Origin: Paraburkholderia adhaesiva
Lineage (GTDB): Bacteria > Pseudomonadota > Gammaproteobacteria > Burkholderiales > Burkholderiaceae
DNA length: 64,000 bases
NCBI RefSeq assembly: GCF_021390575.1
Contig: NZ_JAJEJQ010000004.1
Location: forward strand, 428,648 to 492,647
Direction: 5' to 3'
Part shown: in pieces, positions 1-8,833 of the stretch
Position numbering within the stretch: the first letter of the stretch is position 1
Layout: every line of letters begins with the position of its first letter
Position numbers and translations under genes: made by a program
The notes under the pieces: model-generated
Seen by the model: only the letters and a program-made list of their open reading frames with translations
The model's database searches: none
Told to the model about the DNA's origin: nothing

Positions 1-64
1 AGACTGTATGACACTATCATACACCGCGCTCGCCCGGTTGGAAAAGACGCGGCGTGTCACGGCG

Positions 65-2092
65 CTACCACCAGGAGAATGGCCAGCCTCCGCTCTTTTT
101 CTTGTCGTGGTCTTCCAAGGCGCGATGAATACACGCTTTCGCCGTCACGCTGAGGTCTGATATCTGCAGAGCGGCCTTGAGGGCATCCGAACCACCTCTT
201 TTGGCGACCTCGCGCGCTAGCTCCAGAATCTGCTCTCCATCATTGCTCAACTGCAAGGCGCCGCAATCGGAAGACGATACTGGCCATCTGGTCAGTGCGC
301 TGTCGATCACTGATCGCATGCCATAAGAAGTGGCGCTCAAGCGTGCCAACGACGTCTCGAGGTACCGCGTTTCACGGCTGCTTAGGCGGTACGATTTAAC
401 CGCACGATACAGGGGGGCGAAAGTTATCCCGGCCAGCTTCCGCGATGCAGGGTCTTCAAGCCGAAGCGATAGCAGATACCCAATTATGAGTGACGAGGTT
501 CCGGCAGGAGGTGCCTTCTCCAAGATTGTGAAAAGCGCAGACCAAATTTGGATGTGGTCGAAAGGCGGCGGCTGCCCAATTTGCGCCGCTGCGAGGACTT
601 CAAGCATGTCCGGCGTAATCGCGTCTACGTTTTCAGCAAGAAGTTGCAGACGAGAAGGACGCGCAACGATCCAGATAGCGATCTTTTCCCGAATCTTTGC
701 ATTCCCTTGCTTAAACAGCGCAACTCCGATGCTTTCCCCGTTAGCAGATAGTGCTTCCAGAAGCGCTCCAACGGTATTCGGCCCTATCGTCGGTCGTAAC
801 GCACTGAGCACCGCGGCCCAATCGACGTCTCTAAATTCAGCAACCCGACTGATCAACGCTCCTCTGGCCGCATCATCAACTGGCCACCATTCGGGCGTTT
901 CCAGCACATCGGGCCGTAGTTGCGCCATTGCAATCCGATTAATATCACTGGCTGCTCCAGCAACGACGGCGCTCGGCGAATGGGTGACCACTTGCTTGAA
1001 CAAATCTAACGCAAACCCATCGCTTTCAGCCGACAGGCAGGAGTCCAACAGCGCGCGCATTTGCTGCGACGAAAGCGAGGTCAACCGCTTAGCCAGCGGG
1101 CCAGAATCGACGTCTACTGGCGCGCTGCCGGCCATAGACACGAGTTTCATGACGTCATCAAACTCGATCGTCGCTACAACTGCAGCTGCAATCAGATCTC
1201 GCGCGAGCCGAGGCATCTTCCCGTCCACGATCAAAGGACGAGCCGCAGCAAGCCGTTCAACCGGGGCTGCCTCACGAGCCTTTAGAAAGAAGCTAGCAAC
1301 TTGAGCTGCAGATCTACGGGGCACCGGACTCTCTATCGCGTACCGACCCAAGAAAGCTCTCAGGTCGGTCGGTCCCGCAATGGGAAGATCATCAAGCAAT
1401 GCTGAGTAGCCCTCTGGCTCTGAAATTTGCGCTACATCAGTCGATTCAAGCGTATGCATTGAAAATCGCATTGTGCAGGCGAAGTTAAAGCCAGAAAGGC
1501 CACCGCCTTCCGCGGTGGTGAAGGCAAACTCGCGTCGAAGAGCTGGCCACATCTGACGCCACAGCGCAAGCGCGAGGATTTCGTCGCTGCTACTCCTCGT
1601 TGAGCGCACAATCACATCGTCTGCTGGACAATCGCCATACAACTGAAGTAAGGCGCTCTGAGCTTGGGACTTGGAAATGTTGATATGCGTGGTCTTACCG
1701 CCTTCAGCTGACAGGATCACAGGGCGCCTGTATTCGTCAAACTTTTCAAGACGAGGCGGTTGGAAAAGCGACTGCAGGAAAAGCAGGTCTGGAAGAACAA
1801 CCAGCGTCTGGTAGTCGAGTAAAAGTGAGTGAGTCCAGACGCTTCCTGGTCGGTATCCTTGTCCTGCCGGCCAAGTGCGTGCGAGCACGTACCTCGATGC
1901 TGACTGCAGAGGGTAAGCAGTGAGGTATGACTTTCCGCTGCTGAATGCTGATGTCGCCAGCAAATCGCTAAGTACGAGCATGACGGAGCGCGCCTGGTCG
2001 TCGAGCACGGCTGAACTGGCTAGTTCGCGATGCCCGCGATCATAACCATGCAATGTCTGCTCAATGCGGACTTCAGCCTTCCACTGCATCAC
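65..2092 (-). CDS. GTPase-associated protein 1 (GAP1-type), last gene of a conflict operon
   Basis: This 675-residue protein opens with IEQTLHGYDRGHRELASS (about residues 10-27), followed by an LSDL motif and a WTHSLLLDY motif near residue 85. That is the signature I know from GAP1 N-terminal domains, described for GTPase-associated prokaryotic conflict systems. The remainder is largely helical and carries no catalytic motif that I can name. It is the most downstream gene of a five-gene minus-strand operon and its start overlaps the end of the double-GTPase gene by 20 bases, which argues for translational coupling. GAP1 proteins are thought to act with the GTPases in sensing or effector steps; that role is family knowledge and is not visible here. 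Family assignment is fairly sure, the molecular activity is unknown. Confidence 0.8.
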   Translation of the reverse strand: MMQWKAEVRIEQTLHGYDRGHRELASSAVLDDQARSVMLVLSDLLATSAFSSGKSYLTAYPLQSASRYVLARTWPAGQGYRPGSVWTHSLLLDYQTLVVLPDLLFLQSLFQPPRLEKFDEYRRPVILSAEGGKTTHINISKSQAQSALLQLYGDCPADDVIVRSTRSSSDEILALALWRQMWPALRREFAFTTAEGGGLSGFNFACTMRFSMHTLESTDVAQISEPEGYSALLDDLPIAGPTDLRAFLGRYAIESPVPRRSAAQVASFFLKAREAAPVERLAAARPLIVDGKMPRLARDLIAAAVVATIEFDDVMKLVSMAGSAPVDVDSGPLAKRLTSLSSQQMRALLDSCLSAESDGFALDLFKQVVTHSPSAVVAGAASDINRIAMAQLRPDVLETPEWWPVDDAARGALISRVAEFRDVDWAAVLSALRPTIGPNTVGALLEALSANGESIGVALFKQGNAKIREKIAIWIVARPSRLQLLAENVDAITPDMLEVLAAAQIGQPPPFDHIQIWSALFTILEKAPPAGTSSLIIGYLLSLRLEDPASRKLAGITFAPLYRAVKSYRLSSRETRYLETSLARLSATSYGMRSVIDSALTRWPVSSSDCGALQLSNDGEQILELAREVAKRGGSDALKAALQISDLSVTAKACIHRALEDHDKKKSGGWPFSWW

Positions 2093-3047
2093 TGCCGCCT
2101 GAAAAATGAATCATCCACCCAATGGGGGCGGTGATATCGTGCGCGTCGGCTCCATGGCCCACAATGTGGATTCGTTCGGAGGGACGGATAATTTTCTCGA
2201 GTGCCTCCTTGTCTTCTGGAAGACGACCGTCTTGCGCACTTACTCCATAGACGCGCGAATTCCAGATGTCCTTGTTTGTTTCAAGAAATTGTCCGAGCAT
2301 GGGGCGCCGGGTTGACAGCCACTTATCAGGTGTCATCTCCTTGTCCTTCATGACTAGGTCCCATGCCGACACGATGACTGCAATTTTTCGGCATCGCGCA
2401 CGCAATGGGCGCCGGTTCGCGATCTGCAGAAACTCTACGATCTTGACTTCTTCCGGCATGTGCTCGGGCTGAAAGCGATTCGCCGTCTGTTGTTCGATGG
2501 CTTGAACAGATTCGTCTGTCGCGTCATCATGTCCATCATCGGCATGGGCGGCTTGGACGACGCCGGCTGTCCCGCTGGATTGAGCATCGCCAAGCGTAGC
2601 GTCCTCACTCTGCGCCAGTTCGCTGTCAAGAATGTCAGCGAGCTCGTCGATCAGCATTGCGTCGTCTGCGCGATCCGCATTCGTGAAAAGTAGAATGCCA
2701 TCTGACTGGGCAAGTGCATCGAAGAGATCCGACTGGCATTGACTGATGCAAGCAGGCTGCTCGAATACTTCTCCGCGCAAGTCCGGTATGAGAAGTTTCG
2801 TATCGGCGCCCGTTTTCCTGTCCGCGACGTGAAGCTCCACCCAACCTTCTGTTGCCGGCTTTGTCCTTTCGATGCGTCTACAGTCAAGCCATTCCTTCTC
2901 AAGCTTGTTCAGGTGCGCCTCGTGCGCTGACAATCCTACAAGACAGAGGTCGGTCGGTACTTCATCGGCAAGCAACAAATGGCGCAACGCGGCAATGAAC
3001 GTGCTCTTGCCCGAGTTCGGTATTCCGACTACGAGAAGGCTTCTCAT
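2073..3047 (-). CDS. Double-GTPase (DO-GTPase1-like)
   Basis: The protein has 324 residues with a Walker A motif GIPNSGKST at residues 8-16 and a switch II-like PDLRGE at 88-93. The segment ILLFTNADR (118-126) follows the expected beta strand. Where a TRAFAC GTPase has NKxD, this protein has SAWD (227-230), a degenerate base-recognition motif typical of these divergent GTPases. An acidic, low-complexity insert lies at about 140-200. The gene overlaps both neighbours (4 bases upstream, 20 bases downstream), so all are probably made from one message. I place it as the first of the paired double-GTPases of the GTPase-associated system; nucleotide specificity cannot be told from sequence alone. 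Confidence 0.8.
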   Translation of the reverse strand: MRSLLVVGIPNSGKSTFIAALRHLLLADEVPTDLCLVGLSAHEAHLNKLEKEWLDCRRIERTKPATEGWVELHVADRKTGADTKLLIPDLRGEVFEQPACISQCQSDLFDALAQSDGILLFTNADRADDAMLIDELADILDSELAQSEDATLGDAQSSGTAGVVQAAHADDGHDDATDESVQAIEQQTANRFQPEHMPEEVKIVEFLQIANRRPLRARCRKIAVIVSAWDLVMKDKEMTPDKWLSTRRPMLGQFLETNKDIWNSRVYGVSAQDGRLPEDKEALEKIIRPSERIHIVGHGADAHDITAPIGWMIHFSGGSDAVEG

Positions 3048-4084
3048 GATCGCTTATCCCAATACGGAAGCATCAACGTATCCAGTTCCGTCATGGCGGA
3101 AGGAAATATTTTAGTCAACTGGAACAGCCTCGGGGCGGTCGTGCCAAACACATTATCGATCAGTTCGGTCAGCCCTTGGCCTATCTCTCCTCCCTCCGCC
3201 TGCTTTCGCGAAGCGGTTACGAGCGCGATCACCTGTACACTGCCCTTCGTCCGTCGGGAAAGGTCGGTCGCGAGCTCCAGCAGCGTAGCCATCGATTTTT
3301 CCAGCGCGCCCGCTGCTTTGAGCTTGTCAGCTTTTGTACCGACTAGGCGAACTACCTTGCCATCGAGAACGCCGCCCTGATGCATCGCCATCAAGAGTCG
3401 GCGCGCGTACGATATACAAACATGAGGCGACGCTTCCAGATGGTGCAGGTCAATCAACAGCAGAATGACATCTGCGCGCCCAAGCTCGGCAAATTCGCCG
3501 ATTTGCACCGGCTGATCAACCGCAGTGTCGAAATGTTCGCCCGAACGATCCGAGAAAATCAAGTCTCTTATCCCTGATCTCGTCGCAATCCGCAGGTGCG
3601 TGAAATTAAGCTGCGCAGCTCTCGGTGTGCGTGGAGTGTCGGGTGCGTCGCCGTTGGATGCAATTCGCGCCAGATGACAGCGCTCTTCATAGCCCCTCAA
3701 TGTTTCAGAGCCGGCAAACCGATAACCAGCAAGTCGTCCACGATGGAGGAGCTCGTATATGGTGGCGATCATCGTGGTCTTGCCGGTCTCCGGCCCAGCT
3801 GCGATGCCTACCACTATTCCGCCACGTTCCCGAAGCAACCGGTCGCAGGCATGCACGTCAAGACTTGCAGCTATCCCGGTCCCAGCCATTGATCTGGCTG
3901 CATGCGCCTTCGCATCTGGTTGTGTGCCTTGTGCGATTTCTTCCGCTTTTTCAGCAACGGGAACGACATCTGGGCATTCCTTGAAGCTTAGCTCATTGAT
4001 GCATATTCCTGACCTCGGCCCGCCACACCCCGGCACCCTGCATTCGAATGCGGAAGTATCCATGGACTCACTCATCAAGGGCAC
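3044..4084 (-). CDS. Double-GTPase (DO-GTPase2-like) with N-terminal cysteine cluster
   Basis: The 346-residue product carries Walker A GPETGKTT (97-104), switch II-like SDRSGE (178-183) and GTKADK (249-254), whose TKAD corresponds to the guanine-binding NKxD. Four cysteines at about residues 15, 20, 28 and 37 could form a small zinc-binding module ahead of the GTPase domain, a layout I know from DO-GTPase2 proteins. The start at 4084 overlaps the preceding gene by 17 bases; ATGs at 4075 and 4063 are alternatives. Together with its partner at 2073 it makes the paired GTPase core of the conflict operon. Function in defence is inferred from the family. Confidence 0.8.
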   Translation of the reverse strand: MPLMSESMDTSAFECRVPGCGGPRSGICINELSFKECPDVVPVAEKAEEIAQGTQPDAKAHAARSMAGTGIAASLDVHACDRLLRERGGIVVGIAAGPETGKTTMIATIYELLHRGRLAGYRFAGSETLRGYEERCHLARIASNGDAPDTPRTPRAAQLNFTHLRIATRSGIRDLIFSDRSGEHFDTAVDQPVQIGEFAELGRADVILLLIDLHHLEASPHVCISYARRLLMAMHQGGVLDGKVVRLVGTKADKLKAAGALEKSMATLLELATDLSRRTKGSVQVIALVTASRKQAEGGEIGQGLTELIDNVFGTTAPRLFQLTKIFPSAMTELDTLMLPYWDKRS

Positions 4085-5165
4085 TCAGAAGCAGCCGCTC
4101 GCGATAGACCTGGATCGCAACCTGCTCCGGCGTAATGCCGGTGGCCAACGACAGCCCCGTCACGCGTTCAAATCGGGGTTGCCAGTCTGACGCGTCGTCG
4201 CTGGCAGCGGCGAGTCCTAGCGCCGTGGTGATGGGGACGAGGCTGGCGACCGCAGTTTGAGCAACGGCGGCACAGTGTGTCTGCCGCCATTTGCGGTTTG
4301 GAGCCGTTGCAGCTTCTGCGATCGACAGGGGCTTCTCCTTACGTGGACGACCCTTCTCGAGCACCATCGCAAGAAGAGCAGGTGCCGCAAACAGTCCTGC
4401 AGTCGTCGCACTCTTTTCTGCGAGTTCTTTCGCAGCAAGCACTGCGGCCTCTATAGGCGGGAAGCTTGCAAATGGTTTGCCAGTGTCGATGCTCCAACCG
4501 CTGTTCACCCACCAGTACACGCGCATCTCGCTTTCCAGTTTGCGCAGGTACGCGAGAATAGCGTTATCGTTTCTTGCCGCTGCGAGTGCGCTTGCTTCTG
4601 CATATGTGGCGAGTTCTGCAAGCGCGGCATGCGCATGCTGTATTCCATTGGCCGGCTGCTGTCTGGCCGCAGGTTGCGCGAGATTTTCCAGGGAATCCGT
4701 CAAGGCGGACGGTTGCTTGCTGTATGTCCGGTCCTTCGGGACCTCGTTGCTAGCCGATTGGGCAGCGGCCAGAGCGTGCTCGGCCAGAGAAAGAAGCTCA
4801 CCATCGGCGACAGCGGGCCGGACACCACCGAACGACGCAGTGACAAGGCAAAGCGAAAGATAGTCAGCGAAGTTGCACTTGGCTTCGAGACAGCAGGCGA
4901 TCGTGCTCGCAGCCAGCAGGGCGGCCTCCTTGTCCTGTGGGGCGACATCGAAGGTTGGGTCTTTTTCCGAGAAAAACGTCCAGAACTTCTCGTCCGCTTC
5001 CATCCCTTTCAGTCCAAGGGCGCAGCTGACCAACCCGGGAACGTGCTCAGCGCTTATGCTTTCACTCGCGGCCAGCACTCCTTGTCCGCGCGCCTCAATC
5101 AATGCAGCCTGTGTTGCCAGCCCTAGTTTGCCGTACAACACCCCCATGCGTTTAATCGCTTCCAC
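4068..5165 (-). CDS. GTPase-associated all-helical protein (GASH-type)
   Basis: This 365-residue protein is very rich in alanine and leucine and looks all-helical from end to end, without nucleotide-binding or catalytic motifs. A conserved-looking aromatic patch VYWWVNSGWSID lies about residues 214-225. Its position between the phosphoesterase and the paired GTPases matches the all-helical GASH component of GTPase-associated systems, so I assign it by context and composition more than by motif. It overlaps the phosphoesterase stop by one base and the next gene by 17 bases. It probably acts as an adaptor or scaffold for the GTPases, which is inference. Confidence 0.6.
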   Translation of the reverse strand: MEAIKRMGVLYGKLGLATQAALIEARGQGVLAASESISAEHVPGLVSCALGLKGMEADEKFWTFFSEKDPTFDVAPQDKEAALLAASTIACCLEAKCNFADYLSLCLVTASFGGVRPAVADGELLSLAEHALAAAQSASNEVPKDRTYSKQPSALTDSLENLAQPAARQQPANGIQHAHAALAELATYAEASALAAARNDNAILAYLRKLESEMRVYWWVNSGWSIDTGKPFASFPPIEAAVLAAKELAEKSATTAGLFAAPALLAMVLEKGRPRKEKPLSIAEAATAPNRKWRQTHCAAVAQTAVASLVPITTALGLAAASDDASDWQPRFERVTGLSLATGITPEQVAIQVYRERLLLSALDE

Positions 5166-6481
5166 TATTGTTTCTCCTGTTGATCGATCAACGCTTCGAG
5201 CGCGTCCAACTGCCCGCGTTCCCTTGCTCGTGCTAGCGATAGCTTGAAGCGTTCAACATCCGTGAGCCTGCTGTCGCTCTCTTCCGCCAGACGTAAGTGC
5301 CCGACGATTTCATCTTTCTTTGAGAGCGAAAGGCGAAAAAATCTGTACACGATCATCCTGAAACGACGCGGCTGATCCACCGGTTGAGTTTCACTGTTCA
5401 CGTCACCCTCGAGCGTTGCGAACGCCGCCTCTGTCTGGTCTTCCGCAGTCGTCGACCGACGAGCGAATGTGGCAGGAAGATCAGGCAGGACGATGTCTAC
5501 ACTAAACACAGGCTTGTGCCCGACATCTTCAACAGCGCGAAATTGCGGAGGATTCCCTTGCCATTCCCGGGCATGGACATCGATTTTTAAGCGTCGCGGG
5601 GGACCGCTTTCGACATGAACTTCGATGAGGTTGTAGCCGGGACGCCAGTTCGGTTCCGCCCTGTGCGGATTGATGGACCCGGCAAACAGCTTGATCCAGT
5701 CCCGCCCCGCCTGGACGCGCTGATTGTGTTCGTGACCAAACACGTGAATGCGTGCAACGCCCTCAAAGGCACGGTCGGCCTCATCCCCGTCAGCCAGCCA
5801 TTTCGGCGGATGGTGAGCCATCACCATATATTCGACACCGTCGCGACGAGGCAACGTCAATGCACGTGAACCGAGAAACAGGCTTCTCTCGACGTCGGCC
5901 AGCCCGGAAAGCAGAGCTGTGTTGATTCCGCGGATGCGAAGTGTCGATCCGTCGTTAAGCTCAAAATCATGTTCCCAGACGTAGGTGCGGTCATCGGCGA
6001 AGAACGATGATTGATACCGGGCGGCGAACGCGTTGTACTCCGAAATCGGGGAGTAAAAGAGCGCCCTGGCATCCGGCTGTACAAGACGCTGGGTCAACGC
6101 CTGATCGCGTTCATAGAACGACGGCCCCTTCCGGATCGCGTCATGGCCATCCTGAATCAGGGGGTTGCGCTGGATAGCCGCCCGGTCCACGTCATGATTG
6201 CCCGGACACATCAGTACGGATTCCGTTCCGCATCCGGCGGCCTCGCACACGCTGTCCAGCCACTGGGCCGCATCGTCAAACTCACGCCGTTGTCCCGCGT
6301 ATGCAATATCGCCAGAAACAAGAACCGCATCCACGGAACCGAGATGACCGACCATCTCAGCAATGTCCCTTCGTACCAGCTCCCTCAACTCACGATCGGG
6401 ATCAAAGCCGAAGGAAGCTGCGCGACAGTTGAAATGGATATCGGACAGATGGACGAAGCGACGCTTCTGGATAGCTTGCAT
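5165..6481 (-). CDS. Calcineurin-like metallophosphoesterase, first gene of GTPase operon
   Basis: The 438-residue protein has the full metallophosphoesterase motif set: HLSDIHF (11-17), SGDIAYAG (56-63), GNHDVDR (94-100), AHHPP (about 215-219) and GHEH (about 240-243). These build the two-metal site that cleaves phosphate esters; the substrate is unknown. The C-terminal third lacks these motifs and ends in a charged helical tail. The start at 6481 is preceded by AGGAGG, and no gene lies directly upstream, so this is the operon's first gene. Its stop overlaps the GASH gene start. Phosphoesterases are among the variable enzymatic partners of GTPase-associated conflict systems and could be the effector or a nucleotide-signal degrader. 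Confidence 0.85.
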   Translation of the reverse strand: MQAIQKRRFVHLSDIHFNCRAASFGFDPDRELRELVRRDIAEMVGHLGSVDAVLVSGDIAYAGQRREFDDAAQWLDSVCEAAGCGTESVLMCPGNHDVDRAAIQRNPLIQDGHDAIRKGPSFYERDQALTQRLVQPDARALFYSPISEYNAFAARYQSSFFADDRTYVWEHDFELNDGSTLRIRGINTALLSGLADVERSLFLGSRALTLPRRDGVEYMVMAHHPPKWLADGDEADRAFEGVARIHVFGHEHNQRVQAGRDWIKLFAGSINPHRAEPNWRPGYNLIEVHVESGPPRRLKIDVHAREWQGNPPQFRAVEDVGHKPVFSVDIVLPDLPATFARRSTTAEDQTEAAFATLEGDVNSETQPVDQPRRFRMIVYRFFRLSLSKKDEIVGHLRLAEESDSRLTDVERFKLSLARARERGQLDALEALIDQQEKQ

Positions 6482-6908
6482 GTGAAGACTGGCCTCCTTT
6501 TATCTTTGAACACGGTCATTCTGCCCGAGTCCAGGCTCGGGAGCGAACCGCTTGAATGCAACCATGTCCTTCTCGCAACCATGTTGGCAGAGCGGCACGA
6601 GCACCCCTTGCCGTGCTCGGTGCACGGCGGTAAGTCTTCCGCACAAAGTAACAGTGCCACCTGCTAGCAGAACAGACCCTATTATATTCCTAGGTGCTTT
6701 TCGCGCCCTGGCAGTGCACGAACAACGGCATGCAAGCGCCCCCGGCACGGAGATCATCGATTCTGCCAAGTTTGCTGAAGGAGGCTAGCGGACAGACTGA
6801 CGAACCGGTGCCCATGTTCCAGTTCATTCGGTGTGGAATACCACGCTTCAATGTAGCGATGTACTTCGGTTGGTGTTGGACCGTAGAGACTTGTGATGTC
6901 CCGGCCAG
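6482..6908. other. Intergenic stretch upstream of the GTPase operon
   Basis: No convincing gene was seen here; the short open frames on both strands lack family signatures and ribosome-binding sites. The stretch should hold the promoter of the minus-strand conflict operon. The only candidate I found is the TATAAT listed separately at 6681-6686. Confidence 0.4.
6681..6686 (-). promoter_or_regulatory. Candidate -10 box for the GTPase operon
   Basis: On the minus strand the sequence reads GGAATATAATAGGG, giving a perfect TATAAT about 195 bases upstream of the phosphoesterase start at 6481. No good -35 box sits 17 bases upstream, so an activator or a chance match is possible. Confidence 0.25.
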
Positions 6909-7199
6909 TCAGCGGAACAGGTCGATGAGGCGCTTGGTCGCCTGGCCAGCTGCTGTTGGCGCGATTCGGAAGAAGTCAGTATTCACGCCGGCGTCACGCG
7001 CTGCCCGCAGCCAGTTCGGCATGGCGCCCGAACCGTTCCACTCATTGCCGAACGCATCGCGGTAGACCGGCGCATGATCCAGGTCGTACTGAATGGATTC
7101 GGCGAGTGCCTCTGGTGTAATGCCGAACTCCGCCATGCGGCGGCGCATCTAGGCAATCAGCCGCTCGCGGGCCTCGCCATCGCGAATATTGCCTTTCAT
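6909..7199 (-). pseudogene. H-NS-like nucleoid protein gene with in-frame TAG
   Basis: Read from the ATG at 7199 the frame gives 16 codons ending RERLIA, then TAG at 7149-7151, then MRRRMAEFGITPEAL and a C-terminal YRDAFGNEWNGSGAMPNWL. The second half is the AT-hook-like DNA-binding tail of H-NS-family proteins (compare YRDPKTGATWSGRG). Family members usually read IAW before the amphipathic helix, so the stop most simply arose from a TGG tryptophan codon. If translation restarted at 7148 a 79-residue protein with the DNA-binding part could still be made. The gene lies outside the phage-like region, next to a cold-shock gene. H-NS homology is fairly clear; activity is doubtful. Confidence 0.65.
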
Positions 7200-7242
7200 A
7201 AAGAATATGAACCTCGTAATGGCAAGGCAGAAAACCCGATGC

Positions 7243-7446
7243 TTACAGCGGCTGGATATTCGCTGCCTGCTTGCCCTTGGGACCCTGCTTCACCTCGAAC
7301 TGGACCTTCTGGTTTTCCTGCAGCGTCTTGAAGCCTTCCGTGCGGATCTCCGAGAAATGAGCGAACAGATCTTCACCGCCGCCATCGGGCGTAATGAAGC
7401 CAAAGCCTTTTGCGTCGTTGAACCACTTGACAGTACCGGTTTGCAT
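7243..7446 (-). CDS. Cold-shock protein, CspA family
   Basis: The 67-residue product begins MQTGTVKWFNDAKGFGFI and contains the RNP1 motif KGFGFI and the RNP2-like DLFAHFS, ending in a glycine- and lysine-containing last strand. This is a complete single OB-fold cold-shock protein that binds single-stranded RNA or DNA and acts as an RNA chaperone. I chose the ATG at 7446 because AGGAAG precedes it at good distance and the length then equals the family norm; the frame is open further upstream without homology. It is probably monocistronic. Confidence 0.93.
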   Translation of the reverse strand: MQTGTVKWFNDAKGFGFITPDGGGEDLFAHFSEIRTEGFKTLQENQKVQFEVKQGPKGKQAANIQPL

Positions 7447-7596
7447 TTTGAATCTTCCTGAAGTGGATAAAAAGAAGGCCGAAGCCCCGACGTGCATCAT
7501 AATCAAAACGGCGTACCGGAACCAGCCGGAGTACCGTTAGCGGGAAAAGAATCAGGCTTGTGTCGCGCAGCTATTGTGTCCGGTGACTATCTTCTC

Positions 7597-7938
7597 CTAC
7601 GTCTCATCGCAGATCTGGTGCCTGCAGATTTTGGTCGATGCCAGTGGCAGTGGTTCGAGTGCGATCCCCCAGGCGTTGAGCAATCCATCGAAGCATGGTT
7701 GGGCACTCGTATGAGACACCGGCAATGCGACGCCGGTGATCTGGTAGCGTACCCGCTCCTTCGCACTTGCGCCACGGCGAACGATACGTTTAAGCGCACC
7801 ATGTCGAACGGCGTACTGCACGGCGTCGGATGCTGTGCGTGAACTCATCAGGCTGGCTGCAGTAATCTCGCCAACCGTAGCGTCGGTGCGTTCACGTAAC
7901 CACTCCAGCAACAATTCGGCCTTTGCGTGTGTACTCAT
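7597..7938 (-). CDS. Small protein with predicted winged-helix region, unknown function
   Basis: The 113-residue product starts MSTHAKAELLLEWLRERTD. Its first 70 residues (helix, GEITAASLMSSRTASDAVQYAV, then a basic RVRYQITG strand) look like a winged helix-turn-helix domain of the kind that follows a DNA-sequence-dependent switch. The C-terminal 40 residues have no recognisable feature. Its start lies 2 bases before the end of the upstream gene's stop region at 7940, so the two probably form one operon. I do not recognise the family; a regulator is a guess. Confidence 0.5.
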   Translation of the reverse strand: MSTHAKAELLLEWLRERTDATVGEITAASLMSSRTASDAVQYAVRHGALKRIVRRGASAKERVRYQITGVALPVSHTSAQPCFDGLLNAWGIALEPLPLASTKICRHQICDET

Positions 7939-7939
7939 T

Positions 7940-8338
7940 TCAATGGTCCCTGGCTTGTGCCCCGGATGATTTGCTGGAGATCGACAAAGTGTCATGTCTG
8001 TCCGCCAGGGCCTGCCGCAACATCGGCCGCGTGTACTTTTCGACGGGATCGACTTCTCGCGAATCGTCGCGATGATAGAACTCGCCATTGTCGAACGCGT
8101 GAAAGACAGACCACGCAAAATCTGAAAGATGCCATTCTGAGAGTGGCATCATGTTATTGGCAACGCCGTCGCAAAAGGTGAAATCGCGTCGTTCCTCAAG
8201 AAACTCGATGGCAATCCATCGGGCGAGTTCGTCGAAGAAGCTGGGTCTTGATATGTTCGCGGCCAGACACGCGGCATCTACATCAGCCTGGCGCAGTTCC
8301 TGATCGCCACAACGAGTGGCCAGATCCTCAATATTCAT
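7940..8338 (-). CDS. Hypothetical protein, 132 residues
   Basis: Starting at the ATG at 8338 the product reads MNIEDLATRCGDQELRQ and continues as a mixed alpha/beta acidic protein without signal peptide or membrane segment. A longer frame upstream (to 8422) has no better start. The stop is directly followed by the start of the gene at 7938, so the pair is likely co-transcribed. I do not recognise it. It marks the last host-like gene before the phage-like region begins at about 8390. Confidence 0.5.
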   Translation of the reverse strand: MNIEDLATRCGDQELRQADVDAACLAANISRPSFFDELARWIAIEFLEERRDFTFCDGVANNMMPLSEWHLSDFAWSVFHAFDNGEFYHRDDSREVDPVEKYTRPMLRQALADRHDTLSISSKSSGAQARDH

Positions 8339-8390
8339 GCCGCAATTATATCTCCTCGCCTTTGGCTCTCTGGCTGAGTGCCAGGAACTG

Positions 8391-8795
8391 TCAGCCGGTG
8401 CCCGCTTCGGGATCCTGCGCAACCTGCTGGAACTCCTTCATCATTCTGTCGTTGACACGGTCCCCGCTCTGCAGGGCCAGCAGCGACTGCTCGAGCACAA
8501 AGGCGACCAGGTCGCTGGGCAGTGACAGGAACTCGATCAGGTTCAGTCCAAAGTGAGCCAGTACCTGGCGCTTCTGATACAACCGGATCCGCTCGTACAG
8601 CAATCCTCCGGAGGAGATGTCTTCGGCCTCGTGCATGGCAACCAGCGAGAGCGTCGCGCCCCGGTTATCGAGCGCGTGGTTGTAGATGCCGTAGGCCGTC
8701 TCGTAGCAGTCGCGCAGCAGCAGCTGCGTGTCGGTCGAGTTCGCGATTGCCGGTGCTTCCTCGAGCGCGAACTGTACCGGATTGTCCTCGGGCAC
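8391..8795 (-). CDS. Phage-like hypothetical protein, 134 residues
   Basis: The product is mostly helical with a glutamine-rich C-terminus (QQVAQDPEAGTG). The frame is open to 8834 but has no ATG; the only in-frame start I see is GTG at 8795 without a clear Shine-Dalgarno sequence, so the true start may have been lost. It follows the 8834 structural gene on the same strand with 38 bases between, and the same style of short gene spacing is seen throughout the phage block. No function can be assigned. Confidence 0.45.
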   Translation of the reverse strand: MPEDNPVQFALEEAPAIANSTDTQLLLRDCYETAYGIYNHALDNRGATLSLVAMHEAEDISSGGLLYERIRLYQKRQVLAHFGLNLIEFLSLPSDLVAFVLEQSLLALQSGDRVNDRMMKEFQQVAQDPEAGTG

Positions 8796-8833
8796 GCGGG
8801 CGCCGAAGTCGGGCTGCGAGACGTGCGCGCGCC

